Of a DNA stretch of 64,000 bases, positions 16,903 to 25,432 are shown in pieces (the stretch's first letter is position 1; the number at the start of each line of letters is the position of its first letter). Position numbers and translations under genes: made by a program. Source of the DNA: Flavobacterium frigoritolerans (GTDB taxonomy: Bacteria > Bacteroidota > Bacteroidia > Flavobacteriales > Flavobacteriaceae); the NCBI RefSeq assembly GCF_025847275.1, contig NZ_JAOZEV010000005.1:248001-312000 (forward strand). Direction: 5' to 3'. The notes below the pieces were generated by a model. That model was not told the DNA's origin and ran no database searches. It was given only the letters and a program-made list of their open reading frames with translations.

Positions 16903-17328
16903 CTATTCTTGAGTAAAAGCAACTAATAAAGTTACTAGTTTTTCTATTTCTGCTGGTGGAAAACCGTTGTCAAAACCATTAGTTTCGTATGTTTTTCCAT
17001 TTTGTATTATTTTTAAATTGGCAATTGCAGCTCCATCATGAAAACGTTTTTCGGTGGGTGCTTTTAGTTGTGGAATGGTTTCTAAATTTATCTTTTTAAA
17101 TTCAGAAACGATTCTTGCCCATTGAGCCCCATCAATTTTGTTTGTCACAGATTCTTCCCCTCTGCTTTTGGTAATAGATACCATTTTATTTTTAACTACT
17201 ATCTTTTGATAATATCCACGTGACATTGCTGAATATGTGATCTCTACAGAACTCATATCTATATTCTTTTGGCTTACACAACTGTTTCCAATAAAAATTG
17301 TCAGAATTAAAAAAGATAGTACTTTCAT
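16903..17328 (-). CDS. Putative lipoprotein encoded between sufS and sufE
   Basis: 141 residues, starting MKVLSFLILTIFIGNSCVSQ. The signal sequence ends at a Cys17 that could be lipidated (GNSC). The mature part (VEITYSAMSRGYYQKIVVKN, KRFHDGAAIANLKI, TNGFDNGFPPAEIEKLV) resembles small beta-rich lipoproteins conserved in Flavobacteriia. I know of no function. It is odd for an envelope protein to sit within a cytosolic Fe-S operon: it is 13 bases after sufS and 3 bases before sufE, so it is very likely co-transcribed. Confidence 0.8.
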   Translation of the reverse strand: MKVLSFLILTIFIGNSCVSQKNIDMSSVEITYSAMSRGYYQKIVVKNKMVSITKSRGEESVTNKIDGAQWARIVSEFKKINLETIPQLKAPTEKRFHDGAAIANLKIIQNGKTYETNGFDNGFPPAEIEKLVTLLVAFTQE

Positions 17329-17341
17329 AGGTTTGGTTTTA

Positions 17342-18556
17342 TTAAGATAGCATTGTTTTAGCCTTTTTAACTGCTTCTACCATTAAATCAATTTCTTCTT
17401 TTGTATTATAAAAAGAGAAGGAAGCTCTAATAGTACCAGGAATTTCAAAGTAATTCATGATTGGTTGTGTACAGTGATGTCCAGTACGAACTGCAATTCC
17501 TAATTTATCAATTATTGAGCCAATATCATATGGATGAATTCCGTCGATATTAAACGATATTACAGAAGCTTTTTCTTTACCAGTTCCATAAATTTTCAAA
17601 CCTTCAATTTCAAGTAATTGTTTAGTAGCATGAGCTAGTAATTCTTTTTCTTGTTGCTGAATGTTTTCAAAACCTACACTGTTCATATAATCTACAGCAG
17701 TTCCCAGAACAATTCCGCCTGCAATGTTTGGTGTTCCAGCTTCAAACTTATGTGGCAAATCAGCATAAGTAGTTTTCTCGAAAGTAACTTCTTTAATCAT
17801 TTCGCCACCACCTTGGTAAGGAGGTAGTTTATTTAACCAGCTTTCTTTTCCGTATAAAATCCCTGTTCCTGTTGGTCCGCACATTTTATGACCTGAAAAA
17901 GCATAAAAATCACAATCTAAATCCAATACATCAGGCTTTAAATGGGGTACGGCTTGTGCTCCATCAATTAAAACGGCAGCGCCTACAGCATGAGCTTTCT
18001 CAATCATATATTTTATAGGATTGATTGTTCCCAATGCATTAGAAATATGATTTACGGTAACTATTTTCGTTTTTTCTGATAACAAAGATTCGTATGCGCT
18101 TATAATAAGCTCTCCATCTTGATTCATAGGAATCACTTTCAGAATAGCACCCGTTTTTTCACATAACATTTGCCAAGGCACAATATTACTGTGATGCTCC
18201 AAAGCAGAAACCAATACTTCGTCTCCTGGTTTTAATATAGCGGCAAAACCGTTTGCTACTAAATTGATTCCATGGGTTGTTCCCGAAGTAAATAGTACTT
18301 CATGTAAATGTTTAGCATTAATATGATGTTGGATCTTTACTCTTGATATTTCGTAAGCATCGGTTGCTAACTGACTCAAAGTATGTACTCCACGATGTAT
18401 GTTCGCATTTATTTCTTGGTAATATTTTGAAATTGCATCAATCACAACCTGTGGTTTTTGTGATGTGGCTCCATTATCAAAATATACCAAAGGTTTTCCG
18501 TTTACCTTTTGTGAAAGTATCGGAAACTCAGCTCTTATTTTATGAATATCTAGCAT
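17342..18556 (-). CDS. sufS: Cysteine desulfurase SufS
   Basis: A 404-residue PLP enzyme releasing sulfur from cysteine for Fe-S assembly. PLP Lys224 is in SGHKMCGPTG. The active-site Cys362 is in RTGHHCTQP, within the short loop of the group II (SufS) type. NIHRGVHTLSQLAT, SGTTHGINLVA and ALEHHSNIVPWQ are all family motifs. The length of about 405 fits. It heads the minus-strand set sufS-lipoprotein-sufE and is separated from sufD by a gene on the other strand, so it should have its own promoter. Confidence 0.97.
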   Translation of the reverse strand: MLDIHKIRAEFPILSQKVNGKPLVYFDNGATSQKPQVVIDAISKYYQEINANIHRGVHTLSQLATDAYEISRVKIQHHINAKHLHEVLFTSGTTHGINLVANGFAAILKPGDEVLVSALEHHSNIVPWQMLCEKTGAILKVIPMNQDGELIISAYESLLSEKTKIVTVNHISNALGTINPIKYMIEKAHAVGAAVLIDGAQAVPHLKPDVLDLDCDFYAFSGHKMCGPTGTGILYGKESWLNKLPPYQGGGEMIKEVTFEKTTYADLPHKFEAGTPNIAGGIVLGTAVDYMNSVGFENIQQQEKELLAHATKQLLEIEGLKIYGTGKEKASVISFNIDGIHPYDIGSIIDKLGIAVRTGHHCTQPIMNYFEIPGTIRASFSFYNTKEEIDLMVEAVKKAKTMLS

Positions 18557-18777
18557 ATCTTATTTAGAAAAATTCTAATTACAAAAGTACTAAAACTAAA
18601 TTGTTTTATCCAGTAATTGCTAAATTTCCTTTTGTGGTTTTAGATAATCCCATTAAAAACAATATTGTTTTACAGATTTGGCATTTTTTGATGGTTTGTG
18701 TTTGATTTTGAGTGGATTCGAAGTTAATTTGTGAAGAAATTATGGTTATATTGCAGTGTAAATTAACCTGTATTATT

Positions 18778-20121
18778 ATGAAAAAAATCTTAAAATTACT
18801 TGTTCTTCTTCTTATTATCATAATTATTTATTTCAGATTTACTACTTATCCTAAACTTGATTTGATTTCTGGCTTTACTTCTAAAAGTATTGCTTCATGC
18901 CATTTTATAGATAATCGCTCGCAGGAATCGATTGAAAAAGGAGATAATGATATTCCCTTGCTAGATTTAGCAACAAATAAAATTAATGAAGAAGGAAAGT
19001 TTGTAACATCTAGTGTTTATGGATTAAAGGAGCGAAAAGCAATTTATCGAGAAGGTATAGGTGCTACTTTAATTAATAATAATTTTGATACTTCAAAACC
19101 GTATGAAGTTCCTAAAAGAGCTAAGTTGGTAAATGATTTGCCTTTTCCTTATGGGGATAAAGAGCCTAAAGATACGGTGTTCTCTAATGTTGATTATGCT
19201 AAATTAAATAAAGCTGTCGCAAATGCATTTGATGTTTCAGGGCAAAAAACAAAAAGAACACGTTCAGTTTTAGTATTGTATAAAGACAAGCTGATAGCCG
19301 AAAAATATGAGGCAGGTTTTACTAAAAACAGTAAGTTACTTGGTTGGTCTATGACTAAAAGTATTACAGGAACTATCTTTGGAGTACTTCAAAAACAAAA
19401 AAAGTTTGATATTTATAAACCTGCTCCAATAGCCGAATGGCAAAATGATGAACGTAAAGTTATAACTACTAATGATTTACTTCATATGAATTCTGGTTTA
19501 GAATGGGTAGAGAATTACAATACTATTTGTGATGCAACTATTATGCTTTTTGAGTCAGAAGATATGGCAAGAGTACAACTAGAAAAGCCCGCTTTGTTTA
19601 AACCCAATACACATTGGAATTATTCTTCTGGCACAAGTAATTTGTTGTCAGCTATTTTGAGAAAACAATTTAAGACACATCAGGAATATCTAGATTTTTG
19701 GTATTCCGCTTTAATAGATAAAATAGGAATGAACTCTACTGTTATTGAAACTGATATGGTAGGGAATTATGTTGGCTCTTCTTATGCTTGGGCAACTACC
19801 AGAGACTGGTCTAAATTTGGGTTGCTGTATTTGCATAAAGGTAACTGGAATGGAGAGCAGATTCTGGATGAAAGCTGGGTGAAATATGTATCTACCCCAA
19901 CCAATACTTCAAAAGGAGATTATGGTGCTCAATTTTGGTTAAATGCAGGTGGAAAATATAAAGATGCTCCAAGGGATATGTTTTATTGCAGCGGTTTTCA
20001 AGGTCAAAAAGTGTTTATTATTCCATCACATGATTTAGTGATAGTAAGAATGGGCTTGACAGATGATCTTGAATTTGATTTTAATGTATTTTTGAAGGAG
20101 GTAATTTCTTCTATTAAGTAA
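18778..20121 (+). CDS. Serine hydrolase of the beta-lactamase/penicillin-binding fold (class C-like)
   Basis: About 447 residues. The N-terminus MKKILKLLVLLLIIIIIYF is a membrane anchor or signal; the ATG at 18778 is chosen because the upstream in-frame ATG at 18712 would put 22 unrelated residues before it. The catalytic SxxK motif SMTK is near residue 190. YSSGTSN near 281 corresponds to the YxN box. DDLLHMNSGLEW is replaced here by NDLLHMNSGLEW, a typical segment, and FYCSGFQGQ matches the third box region. Such enzymes act as esterases, D-aminopeptidases or NylB-like amidases; resistance activity is not implied. It lies between sufD and sufS on the opposite strand. Confidence 0.88.
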   Translation: MKKILKLLVLLLIIIIIYFRFTTYPKLDLISGFTSKSIASCHFIDNRSQESIEKGDNDIPLLDLATNKINEEGKFVTSSVYGLKERKAIYREGIGATLINNNFDTSKPYEVPKRAKLVNDLPFPYGDKEPKDTVFSNVDYAKLNKAVANAFDVSGQKTKRTRSVLVLYKDKLIAEKYEAGFTKNSKLLGWSMTKSITGTIFGVLQKQKKFDIYKPAPIAEWQNDERKVITTNDLLHMNSGLEWVENYNTICDATIMLFESEDMARVQLEKPALFKPNTHWNYSSGTSNLLSAILRKQFKTHQEYLDFWYSALIDKIGMNSTVIETDMVGNYVGSSYAWATTRDWSKFGLLYLHKGNWNGEQILDESWVKYVSTPTNTSKGDYGAQFWLNAGGKYKDAPRDMFYCSGFQGQKVFIIPSHDLVIVRMGLTDDLEFDFNVFLKEVISSIK

Positions 20122-20126
20122 AGAAA

Positions 20127-20275
20127 TTAACCGCAAAGTTCGCAAAGTAAAAGAAATCGCAAAGAGCGCTAAGTCCAGCTACTTAGTGTTGCGGTTAAAA
20201 ATTTTTATAAAAAAAGACCGCAAAGCTTATAAACTTTGCGGTCTTTTCGTAAACCTATGCGAACTTTGCGGTTAA
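20127..20275. repeat. CCGCAAAGTTCGC inverted-repeat element (copy 2)
   Basis: Perfect 17-bp outer arms (20127-20143 TTAACCGCAAAGTTCGC and 20259-20275) surround further CGCAAAG and TTGCGGTTAAA words and an inner terminator hairpin. The same words form the element at 1766-1867. Confidence 0.8.
20211..20247. terminator. Terminator hairpin shared by the serine hydrolase and sufD genes
   Basis: Stem GACCGCAAAG / CTTTGCGGTC (20216-20225, 20234-20243), with an A run before and a T run after, placed between convergent genes. It is nested within the larger repeat. Confidence 0.75.
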
Positions 20276-20306
20276 ATCTTTTTACAAGACTTTCAGTTAA
20301 ATTCTT

Positions 20307-21623
20307 TTATAAATCAAATCCCATTTTCACTCCTAGTTTACTAGCAATAATAGTGGTAATTCGTTTTTTTAATTCTGGTATTTTGATGCTTTCAATAACG
20401 GCATTCGAGAATGCATACATTAATAATGCTTTTGCTTCTTTTTGAGGAATTCCACGCGACTGCATGTAGAACATGGCAGTTTCATCTAATTGTCCGATTG
20501 TGCAACCGTGAGAGCATTTAACATCATCAGCAAAAATCTCTAATTGTGGTTTTGCATTTATTGTTGCTTTATCACTTAATAAGATATTGTTGCTTTTTTG
20601 AAATGCATTTGTTTTTTGTGCTACTTTTTCAACTAATACTTTTCCGTTAAAAACTCCTATTGAACGATCTGTGAAGATCCCTTTGTAATCTTGGAAGCTT
20701 TCGCAATTTGGAGTTGAGTGTTTAACTAATGTATAGTGATCTACGTGTTGTTTTTCTCCTATAATTGTTATTCCGTTTAACGTACTTGTCAATCTTTCAC
20801 CAAAGTGATAAAAATTCAAATTGTTTCGGGTTAAATTTCCACCAAATGAAAACGTATGAACCGATGCGTGACTTTCTTGTTGTTGTGAAACGTAAGTGTT
20901 GTCAATTAAATTGGCTTCGCTATTGTCATTTTGAATTTTGTAGTAATCAACAATGGCACGTTTTTCAGCAAAAATTTCTGTAACGGAATTGGTTAAAACA
21001 GGATTTTCATTTAAACTTTGGTGGCGCTCGATAATTTGTACATGAGAGTTTTCGCCTACAATTACCAAGTTTCTTGGCTGAACCATAAGGGCTGCTTCAT
21101 TTCCTGTTGAGAAATACATAATTTCAATAGGCTTAGCAGCTACTTTCTTTTTTGGAATATTGATATAAGCTCCTTCAATTGCAAATGCTGTATTTAAAGA
21201 AGTTAAACTGTCTTCTTTATTAGCAATTTGATTAAAGTACTTGTCAATAACCATTTTATATTTTGGTTTTGTCAATGCCGAAGACATTAAGCAAACATCA
21301 ATTCCATCGTGTGTTGTAGAAGATAAATGCGAGCTGAAAACACCATCAATAAATACTACTTTATAGGTATCTATTTCATGTATAAAATATTTTTTTACAT
21401 GATTAAATTCGATTGCATTTTCTTGTTTTGGAAATACAGTAAAGTCATTTTTTAAGATGGCATTTAGCGATGTATATTTCCAAGCTTCTTCTTTTTTGGT
21501 TGGAAAACCTTTATTTTCGAAGTTTTTTATCGCTTGTGTTCTGATTTCATGAAGATCCGTATGGACATCTACACGTTCTTCAAAAGCCATAAAAGACGAT
21601 ACTAATTTTTCTTTCAAATCCAT
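20307..21623 (-). CDS. sufD: Fe-S assembly scaffold protein SufD
   Basis: 438 residues. SufD pairs with SufB in the SufBC2D scaffold and helps iron entry. The C-terminal beta-helix and tail carry DDVKCSHGCTIGQLDETAMFYMQSRGIP, where the conserved His/Cys region and RGIP motif match the SufB/SufD family. The N-terminal helical region (RTQAIKNFENKGFPTKKEEAWKYTSL) is the SufD type, with the EEAWKYT signature. It is followed by convergent terminator repeats and preceded by about 500 bp holding a four-helix-bundle gene, so it is further from sufC than usual. Confidence 0.96.
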   Translation of the reverse strand: MDLKEKLVSSFMAFEERVDVHTDLHEIRTQAIKNFENKGFPTKKEEAWKYTSLNAILKNDFTVFPKQENAIEFNHVKKYFIHEIDTYKVVFIDGVFSSHLSSTTHDGIDVCLMSSALTKPKYKMVIDKYFNQIANKEDSLTSLNTAFAIEGAYINIPKKKVAAKPIEIMYFSTGNEAALMVQPRNLVIVGENSHVQIIERHQSLNENPVLTNSVTEIFAEKRAIVDYYKIQNDNSEANLIDNTYVSQQQESHASVHTFSFGGNLTRNNLNFYHFGERLTSTLNGITIIGEKQHVDHYTLVKHSTPNCESFQDYKGIFTDRSIGVFNGKVLVEKVAQKTNAFQKSNNILLSDKATINAKPQLEIFADDVKCSHGCTIGQLDETAMFYMQSRGIPQKEAKALLMYAFSNAVIESIKIPELKKRITTIIASKLGVKMGFDL

Positions 21624-21631
21624 TTATTTTT

Positions 21632-22131
21632 AGTCTTAAAGTCGAAGGTCGAAAGTCGAAAGACTTAAGATTGTCGACTGTTTTGCCAAAAGCTTGAAAA
21701 TTTATTGCATAAAGTAATTTTGCTTTATGATTATATACTTTATGGCTTTGGGCTTAAATATTTAATAAAACCACTTAATAGTTTAGATATCTCTGTTACT
21801 GATTCTAAAAGTGTTTCAAATTCTTCCTTTATGATATATCCTAAATCAAATGCCAAATATAATTGTGAACGCACTTCTCCTGCTGATGCTTTTGCAACAT
21901 ATAAAAAGTAAACAAACTCTTTGTCTGTGTTTCTTTCAAAACCTTCTGCTATATTTGATGATATAGATATTGATGCTCGTCTAATCTGTCTTGCAAAATC
22001 GAAGTCTTTTTTGAAATTTGAATTCTCAGTAATTAAATATATTCTCTTGTTAAAAATTCTTGATTTTTGCCAAGAATTAATTTCTTCGAAAGAATTAAAC
22101 TTACCTATGATTTCCTTTTGACTTTAAGACT
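21632..22131. repeat. 12-bp inverted repeat around the four-helix-bundle gene
   Basis: AGTCTTAAAGTC at 21632-21643 and its exact complement GACTTTAAGACT at 22120-22131 bracket the ORF at 21740-22108. Similar words (AAAGTC, GTCGAAAG) run on either side. GACTTTAAGACT occurs a third time at 24581-24592 between the iscA-type gene and sufB. Confidence 0.75.
21740..22108 (-). CDS. Four-helix-bundle protein (23S rRNA intervening-sequence type), non-standard or lost start codon
   Basis: This gene lies between sufC and sufD on the same strand and is easy to miss because its frame has no ATG, GTG or TTG near the front. The frame is open from 22123 to the TAA at 21740. Its translation includes GKFNSFEEINSWQKSR, then RRASISISSNIAEGFER, KEFVYFLYVAKASAGEVRSQ and LDLGYI-like AFDLGYI. 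This is the full conserved pattern of the TIGR02436 four-helix-bundle family, about 122 residues. Relatives usually begin M-G-K-F; here that codon reads ATA (22106-22108), one base from ATG. Either ATA/ATC serves as start after AAAAGGAA, or the start has been lost and this is a fresh pseudogene. Function of the family is unclear; members occur inside 23S rRNA insertions and beside retroelements. Confidence 0.82.
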   Translation of the reverse strand: MGKFNSFEEINSWQKSRIFNKRIYLITENSNFKKDFDFARQIRRASISISSNIAEGFERNTDKEFVYFLYVAKASAGEVRSQLYLAFDLGYIIKEEFETLLESVTEISKLLSGFIKYLSPKP

Positions 22132-22150
22132 TTTGACTTTATAGACTATA

Positions 22151-22897
22151 TTAGTTTTCTGCTTTAATCCAGTCGTACCCTTTTTCTTCCAATTCGTAAG
22201 CCAATTCTTTTCCACCAGACTTTACAATTTTTCCGTTGTAAAGTACGTGAACGAAATCAGGAACGATATAATCTAGTAAACGTTGGTAGTGAGTGATAAC
22301 GATAATTGCATTTTTGTCACTTTTTAGTTTGTTAACACCATTAGCAACAATTCTTAATGCATCAATATCCAAACCTGAGTCTGTTTCGTCAAGGATTGCT
22401 AATTTTGGCTCCAACATTGCCATTTGGAAAATTTCATTACGTTTTTTCTCTCCACCAGAGAATCCTTCGTTAAGAGAACGTGATAGAAATTTACGATCTA
22501 TTTCTAATAATTCTGATTTCTCACGAATTACTTTCAGCATTTCGTTAGCCGGCATTTCTTCTTGACCGTTTGCTTTACGCGTTTCGTTAATTGCAGTTCT
22601 CATAAAGTTAGTTACACTAACTCCAGGGATTTCTACAGGGTATTGAAATGAAAGGAAAACACCTTTGTGTGCTCTTTCTTCTGGTGCTAAATCGGCTAAA
22701 TCTTCTCCATCAAGGAAAACTTCACCTTGTGTTACTTCGTAGTTTTCATTTCCTGCAATTACTGCAGAAAGTGTACTTTTTCCAGAACCATTTGGTCCCA
22801 TGATAGCATGTACTTCGCCAGCTTTAACTTCTATGTTTATTCCTTTAAGAATTTCTTTGTCGCCAATTGAGGCGTGAAGGTTTTTTATACTTAACAT
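22151..22897 (-). CDS. sufC: Fe-S assembly ATPase SufC
   Basis: 248 residues, the ABC-type ATPase of the SufBC2D complex. Walker A GPNGSGKS is at 34-41, the Q-loop in SFQYPVEIPGV, the signature region EGFSGGEKKRNEI at 144-156 (the form typical of SufC), Walker B LAILDETDSGLD near 167-177, and the switch His in ITHYQRLL. It is cytosolic. The four-helix-bundle gene follows 43 bases downstream of its stop, in place of direct contact with sufD. Confidence 0.98.
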   Translation of the reverse strand: MLSIKNLHASIGDKEILKGINIEVKAGEVHAIMGPNGSGKSTLSAVIAGNENYEVTQGEVFLDGEDLADLAPEERAHKGVFLSFQYPVEIPGVSVTNFMRTAINETRKANGQEEMPANEMLKVIREKSELLEIDRKFLSRSLNEGFSGGEKKRNEIFQMAMLEPKLAILDETDSGLDIDALRIVANGVNKLKSDKNAIIVITHYQRLLDYIVPDFVHVLYNGKIVKSGGKELAYELEEKGYDWIKAEN

Positions 22898-22905
22898 GTT
22901 ATTTT

Positions 22906-23066
22906 TGTTTAAAGTTTAAAGTTTGAAGCTCTTGATTTTATTAAGAAGCAGCTACTTTAAATTTTTTCTTGTTTAAACTATTTATTTTCAATTTAGGTTT
23001 TGAACAAAGTTTCTATTTTGAAGTTTAAAGCGTGTTTTGCAAACTTGAAACCTGAAACTTGGAACT
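22906..23066. repeat. Degenerate repeat of GTTTAAAG / AAACTTGAAAC words between sufB and sufC
   Basis: This gap is made largely of iterated short words: GTTTAAAGTTTAAAGTTTGAAG at one end and GAAGTTTAAAG...AAACTTGAAACCTGAAACTTGGAAC at the other. They can pair imperfectly. No ORF is present. Confidence 0.5.
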
Positions 23067-23069
23067 TTT

Positions 23070-24518
23070 TTAACCCACAGAACCTTCCAAAGAAATTTCT
23101 AATAATTTTTGTGCTTCTACAGCAAATTCCATTGGCAATTTATTTAAAACGTCTTTGCTAAAACCATTTACGATTAATGCAATTGCTTTTTCGGTTGGAA
23201 TTCCACGTTGGTTACAATAAAATACCTGGTCTTCACCAATTTTACTTGTTGTTGCTTCGTGTTCTATTTTTGCAGAAGGGTTTTTGCTTTCGATATATGG
23301 AAAAGTATGTGCACCGCAATTGTTACCCATTAATAGAGAGTCACATTGCGAAAAGTTTCTAGCATTATCTGCTCGAGCACTTATTTGTACTAATCCGCGG
23401 TAGCTATTTTGTGATTTTCCAGCTGAGATACCTTTAGAAATGATTGTTGATTTAGTGTTTTTACCTAAATGAATCATTTTTGTTCCAGTATCTGCTTGTT
23501 GAAAATTATTGGTAACGGCAATTGAATAAAATTCACCTACCGAATTGTCTCCTTTTAAAACGCAAGATGGGTATTTCCAAGTTACGGCTGAACCAGTTTC
23601 TACTTGAGTCCATGAAATTTTTGCGTTAGTTTCGCATAAACCTCTTTTGGTTACAAAATTAAAAACCCCGCCTTTTCCTTCTTTGTTTCCTGGGTACCAG
23701 TTTTGAACTGTTGAGTATTTAATTTCTGCATCATCCAGAGCGATTAATTCTACTACAGCTGCGTGTAGCTGATTTTCATCACGACTTGGAGCTGTACATC
23801 CTTCTAGGTATGATACATAGCTTCCTTGGTCTGCAATAACTAATGTTCTTTCGAATTGTCCAGTTCCTGCTTGATTGATTCGGAAATATGTTGAAAGTTC
23901 CATTGGACAACGAACGCCTTTTGGAATATAGCAGAATGATCCATCTGAGAAAACAGCTGAATTTAATGCAGCATAAAAATTGTCTTTTTGTGGTACAACT
24001 GTTCCTAGATATTTACGAACTAATTCAGGATGCTCTTTTATCGCTTCTGAAATAGGACAGAAAATAATGCCTTTTTCTCCCAATGTTTTTTTGAAAGTTG
24101 TAGCGACAGAAACTGAGTCGACTACAATATCCATAGCGACATTGTTCATCATTTTTTGTTCGTCGACAGAAATCCCTAACTTTTTATACATTTCTAAAAG
24201 TTCCGGATCTACATCGTCTAATGTTTTATTAGGATCTACTTGTTTAGGAGCAGAGTAATATGAAATTGCTTGAAAATCGGGTTTTTGATAATGTACATTT
24301 GCCCATTCTGGCTCAATCATTTCTTGCCATGCACGAAAAGCTTCAATGCGCCAATCGGTCATCCATTGCGGTTCTTCTTTTTTTAGAGAAATGGCACGAA
24401 CAATATCTTCGTTTAGCCCAATAGGAAACGTTTCCGATTCTATATTGGTATAAAATCCGTATTCGTATTCTTTAGTTTCGAGTTCGATTTTTAAATCGTC
24501 TTCAGTGTATTTGCTCAT
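23070..24518 (-). CDS. sufB: Fe-S assembly scaffold protein SufB
   Basis: 482 residues. This is the core SUF scaffold on which clusters form. Family marks include [44 protein letters not shown], the beta-helix motif [23 protein letters not shown] with the conserved Cys, and [19 protein letters not shown]. The C-terminal [17 protein letters not shown] and [13 protein letters not shown] segments are also standard. Length matches SufB (about 480-495). It follows the iscA-type gene by 86 bases containing a hairpin. Confidence 0.98.
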   Translation of the reverse strand: MSKYTEDDLKIELETKEYEYGFYTNIESETFPIGLNEDIVRAISLKKEEPQWMTDWRIEAFRAWQEMIEPEWANVHYQKPDFQAISYYSAPKQVDPNKTLDDVDPELLEMYKKLGISVDEQKMMNNVAMDIVVDSVSVATTFKKTLGEKGIIFCPISEAIKEHPELVRKYLGTVVPQKDNFYAALNSAVFSDGSFCYIPKGVRCPMELSTYFRINQAGTGQFERTLVIADQGSYVSYLEGCTAPSRDENQLHAAVVELIALDDAEIKYSTVQNWYPGNKEGKGGVFNFVTKRGLCETNAKISWTQVETGSAVTWKYPSCVLKGDNSVGEFYSIAVTNNFQQADTGTKMIHLGKNTKSTIISKGISAGKSQNSYRGLVQISARADNARNFSQCDSLLMGNNCGAHTFPYIESKNPSAKIEHEATTSKIGEDQVFYCNQRGIPTEKAIALIVNGFSKDVLNKLPMEFAVEAQKLLEISLEGSVG

Positions 24519-24547
24519 TGTTTCAATATGGTCTTAAAAGTTTGAAT

Positions 24548-24591
24548 GTCTTAAGGTCCAAAGTATGTGTAGCTTCGTTTGACTTTAAGAC
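24548..24591. repeat. Hairpin between the iscA-type gene and sufB
   Basis: GTCTTAAGGTC (24548-24558) pairs with GACTTTAAGAC (24581-24591) with one G-T pair. The right arm is the same word found around the four-helix-bundle gene. Confidence 0.55.
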
Positions 24592-24604
24592 TTTCGACGT
24601 TTGG

Positions 24605-24934
24605 CTAAAGTGAAAAACTTTCGCCACAACCACAAGTTCTACTTGCGTTTGGATTATTAAATACAAATCCTTTTCCGTTTAATCCACCTGAAAATTCTAA
24701 TATTGTTCCAGCTAAATACAGAAATGATTTTTTTTCGACAGCAATAGTTATGTCGTTGTCTATGAATATTTTATCGTCGTCTCCTTTGGTTTTGTCAAAT
24801 TTTAAATCATATGATAAACCGGAGCACCCACCACTTTTCACTCCTACTCTTACGTAGTCATGTGCGGCATCAAAACCATCGTCTTTCATTAAGTCGATAA
24901 TTTTCTTTTTGGCAGAATCAGAAACCTTTATCAT
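24605..24934 (-). CDS. A-type Fe-S carrier (IscA/SufA/ErpA family)
   Basis: 109 residues, HesB/IscA fold, carrying clusters from the SUF scaffold to target proteins. The three cluster-binding Cys are present: Cys37 in SGGCSGLSYDL and Cys101 and Cys103 in the tail RTCGCGESF. ISL-like start VSDSAKKKIIDLM and NGKGFVFNNPNAS are typical. It is the first gene of the suf cluster, with a -7 promoter element just upstream, so the cluster is probably transcribed from here. Whether it is closer to SufA or ErpA cannot be settled by eye. Confidence 0.95.
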   Translation of the reverse strand: MIKVSDSAKKKIIDLMKDDGFDAAHDYVRVGVKSGGCSGLSYDLKFDKTKGDDDKIFIDNDITIAVEKKSFLYLAGTILEFSGGLNGKGFVFNNPNASRTCGCGESFSL

Positions 24935-24964
24935 TGTTATATAGATTATTGTCTAAATTGTTTG

Positions 24965-24972
24965 CAAAGATA
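24965..24972 (-). promoter_or_regulatory. -7 element (TATCTTTG) of the suf cluster
   Basis: Exact TAnnTTTG on the minus strand, 30 bases before the start codon of the A-type carrier gene. No good -33 TTG at standard spacing; an IscR-like site was not recognised. Confidence 0.45.
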
Positions 24973-25389
24973 CTATATAAAAACCTTTTTCCATAACGGT
25001 TCACATTATTATAACAAATGTTAAAATAGATAATATTTATTTCGATTACTGAATTTGTAAGAGATTATTTTAATACAAAATATAATTTCTGATTTTGTAA
25101 CTTAAAAAAAGAGATGAATCCTATAATAGTATTTTTGGTAAGATGATAACATGGACTATATTAATTGCTAAGTAATACAAGTGTTTATACTTATGAAGAG
25201 GACGACACTAGAATGATAATTCTAAAAAAATGGGTAGTTATCAGGAAGAAGTTTTGAAAAGGAGTATGTTTTGTCAATTTTTGAGATAAAAAAAATAGTA
25301 GGGAACAGTTTGATTGTATTAGAATAAATTATGACTAATGTAGAATGACAATGAAAGTCTTTATAACTTTTTTAATAAGAAAGAAATTA
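24973..25389. other. Gene-free AT-rich divergent spacer
   Basis: About 420 bases between the divergent suf and YjgN promoters. I see no ORF with coding character, no tRNA and no strong hairpin. It may contain regulatory sequence for either side. Confidence 0.5.
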
Positions 25390-25397
25390 TATATTTG
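25390..25397 (+). promoter_or_regulatory. -7 element (TATATTTG) of the YjgN-M48 pair
   Basis: Exact TAnnTTTG, 35 bases before the ATG at 25433. The -33 box is unclear. Confidence 0.45.
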
Positions 25398-25432
25398 CCC
25401 GTTTTTAACGGATTAATTTAATAAAAAAATTT

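Noticed and set aside
18778..20121. Antibiotic-resistance beta-lactamase
   Set aside because: The fold and SxxK motif are shared with esterases and amidases; the N-terminal anchor and divergent boxes do not support a true beta-lactamase.
21705..22121. Two plus-strand ORFs between sufD and sufC
   Set aside because: They are antisense shadows of the four-helix-bundle gene on the minus strand, whose conserved motifs are unmistakable.
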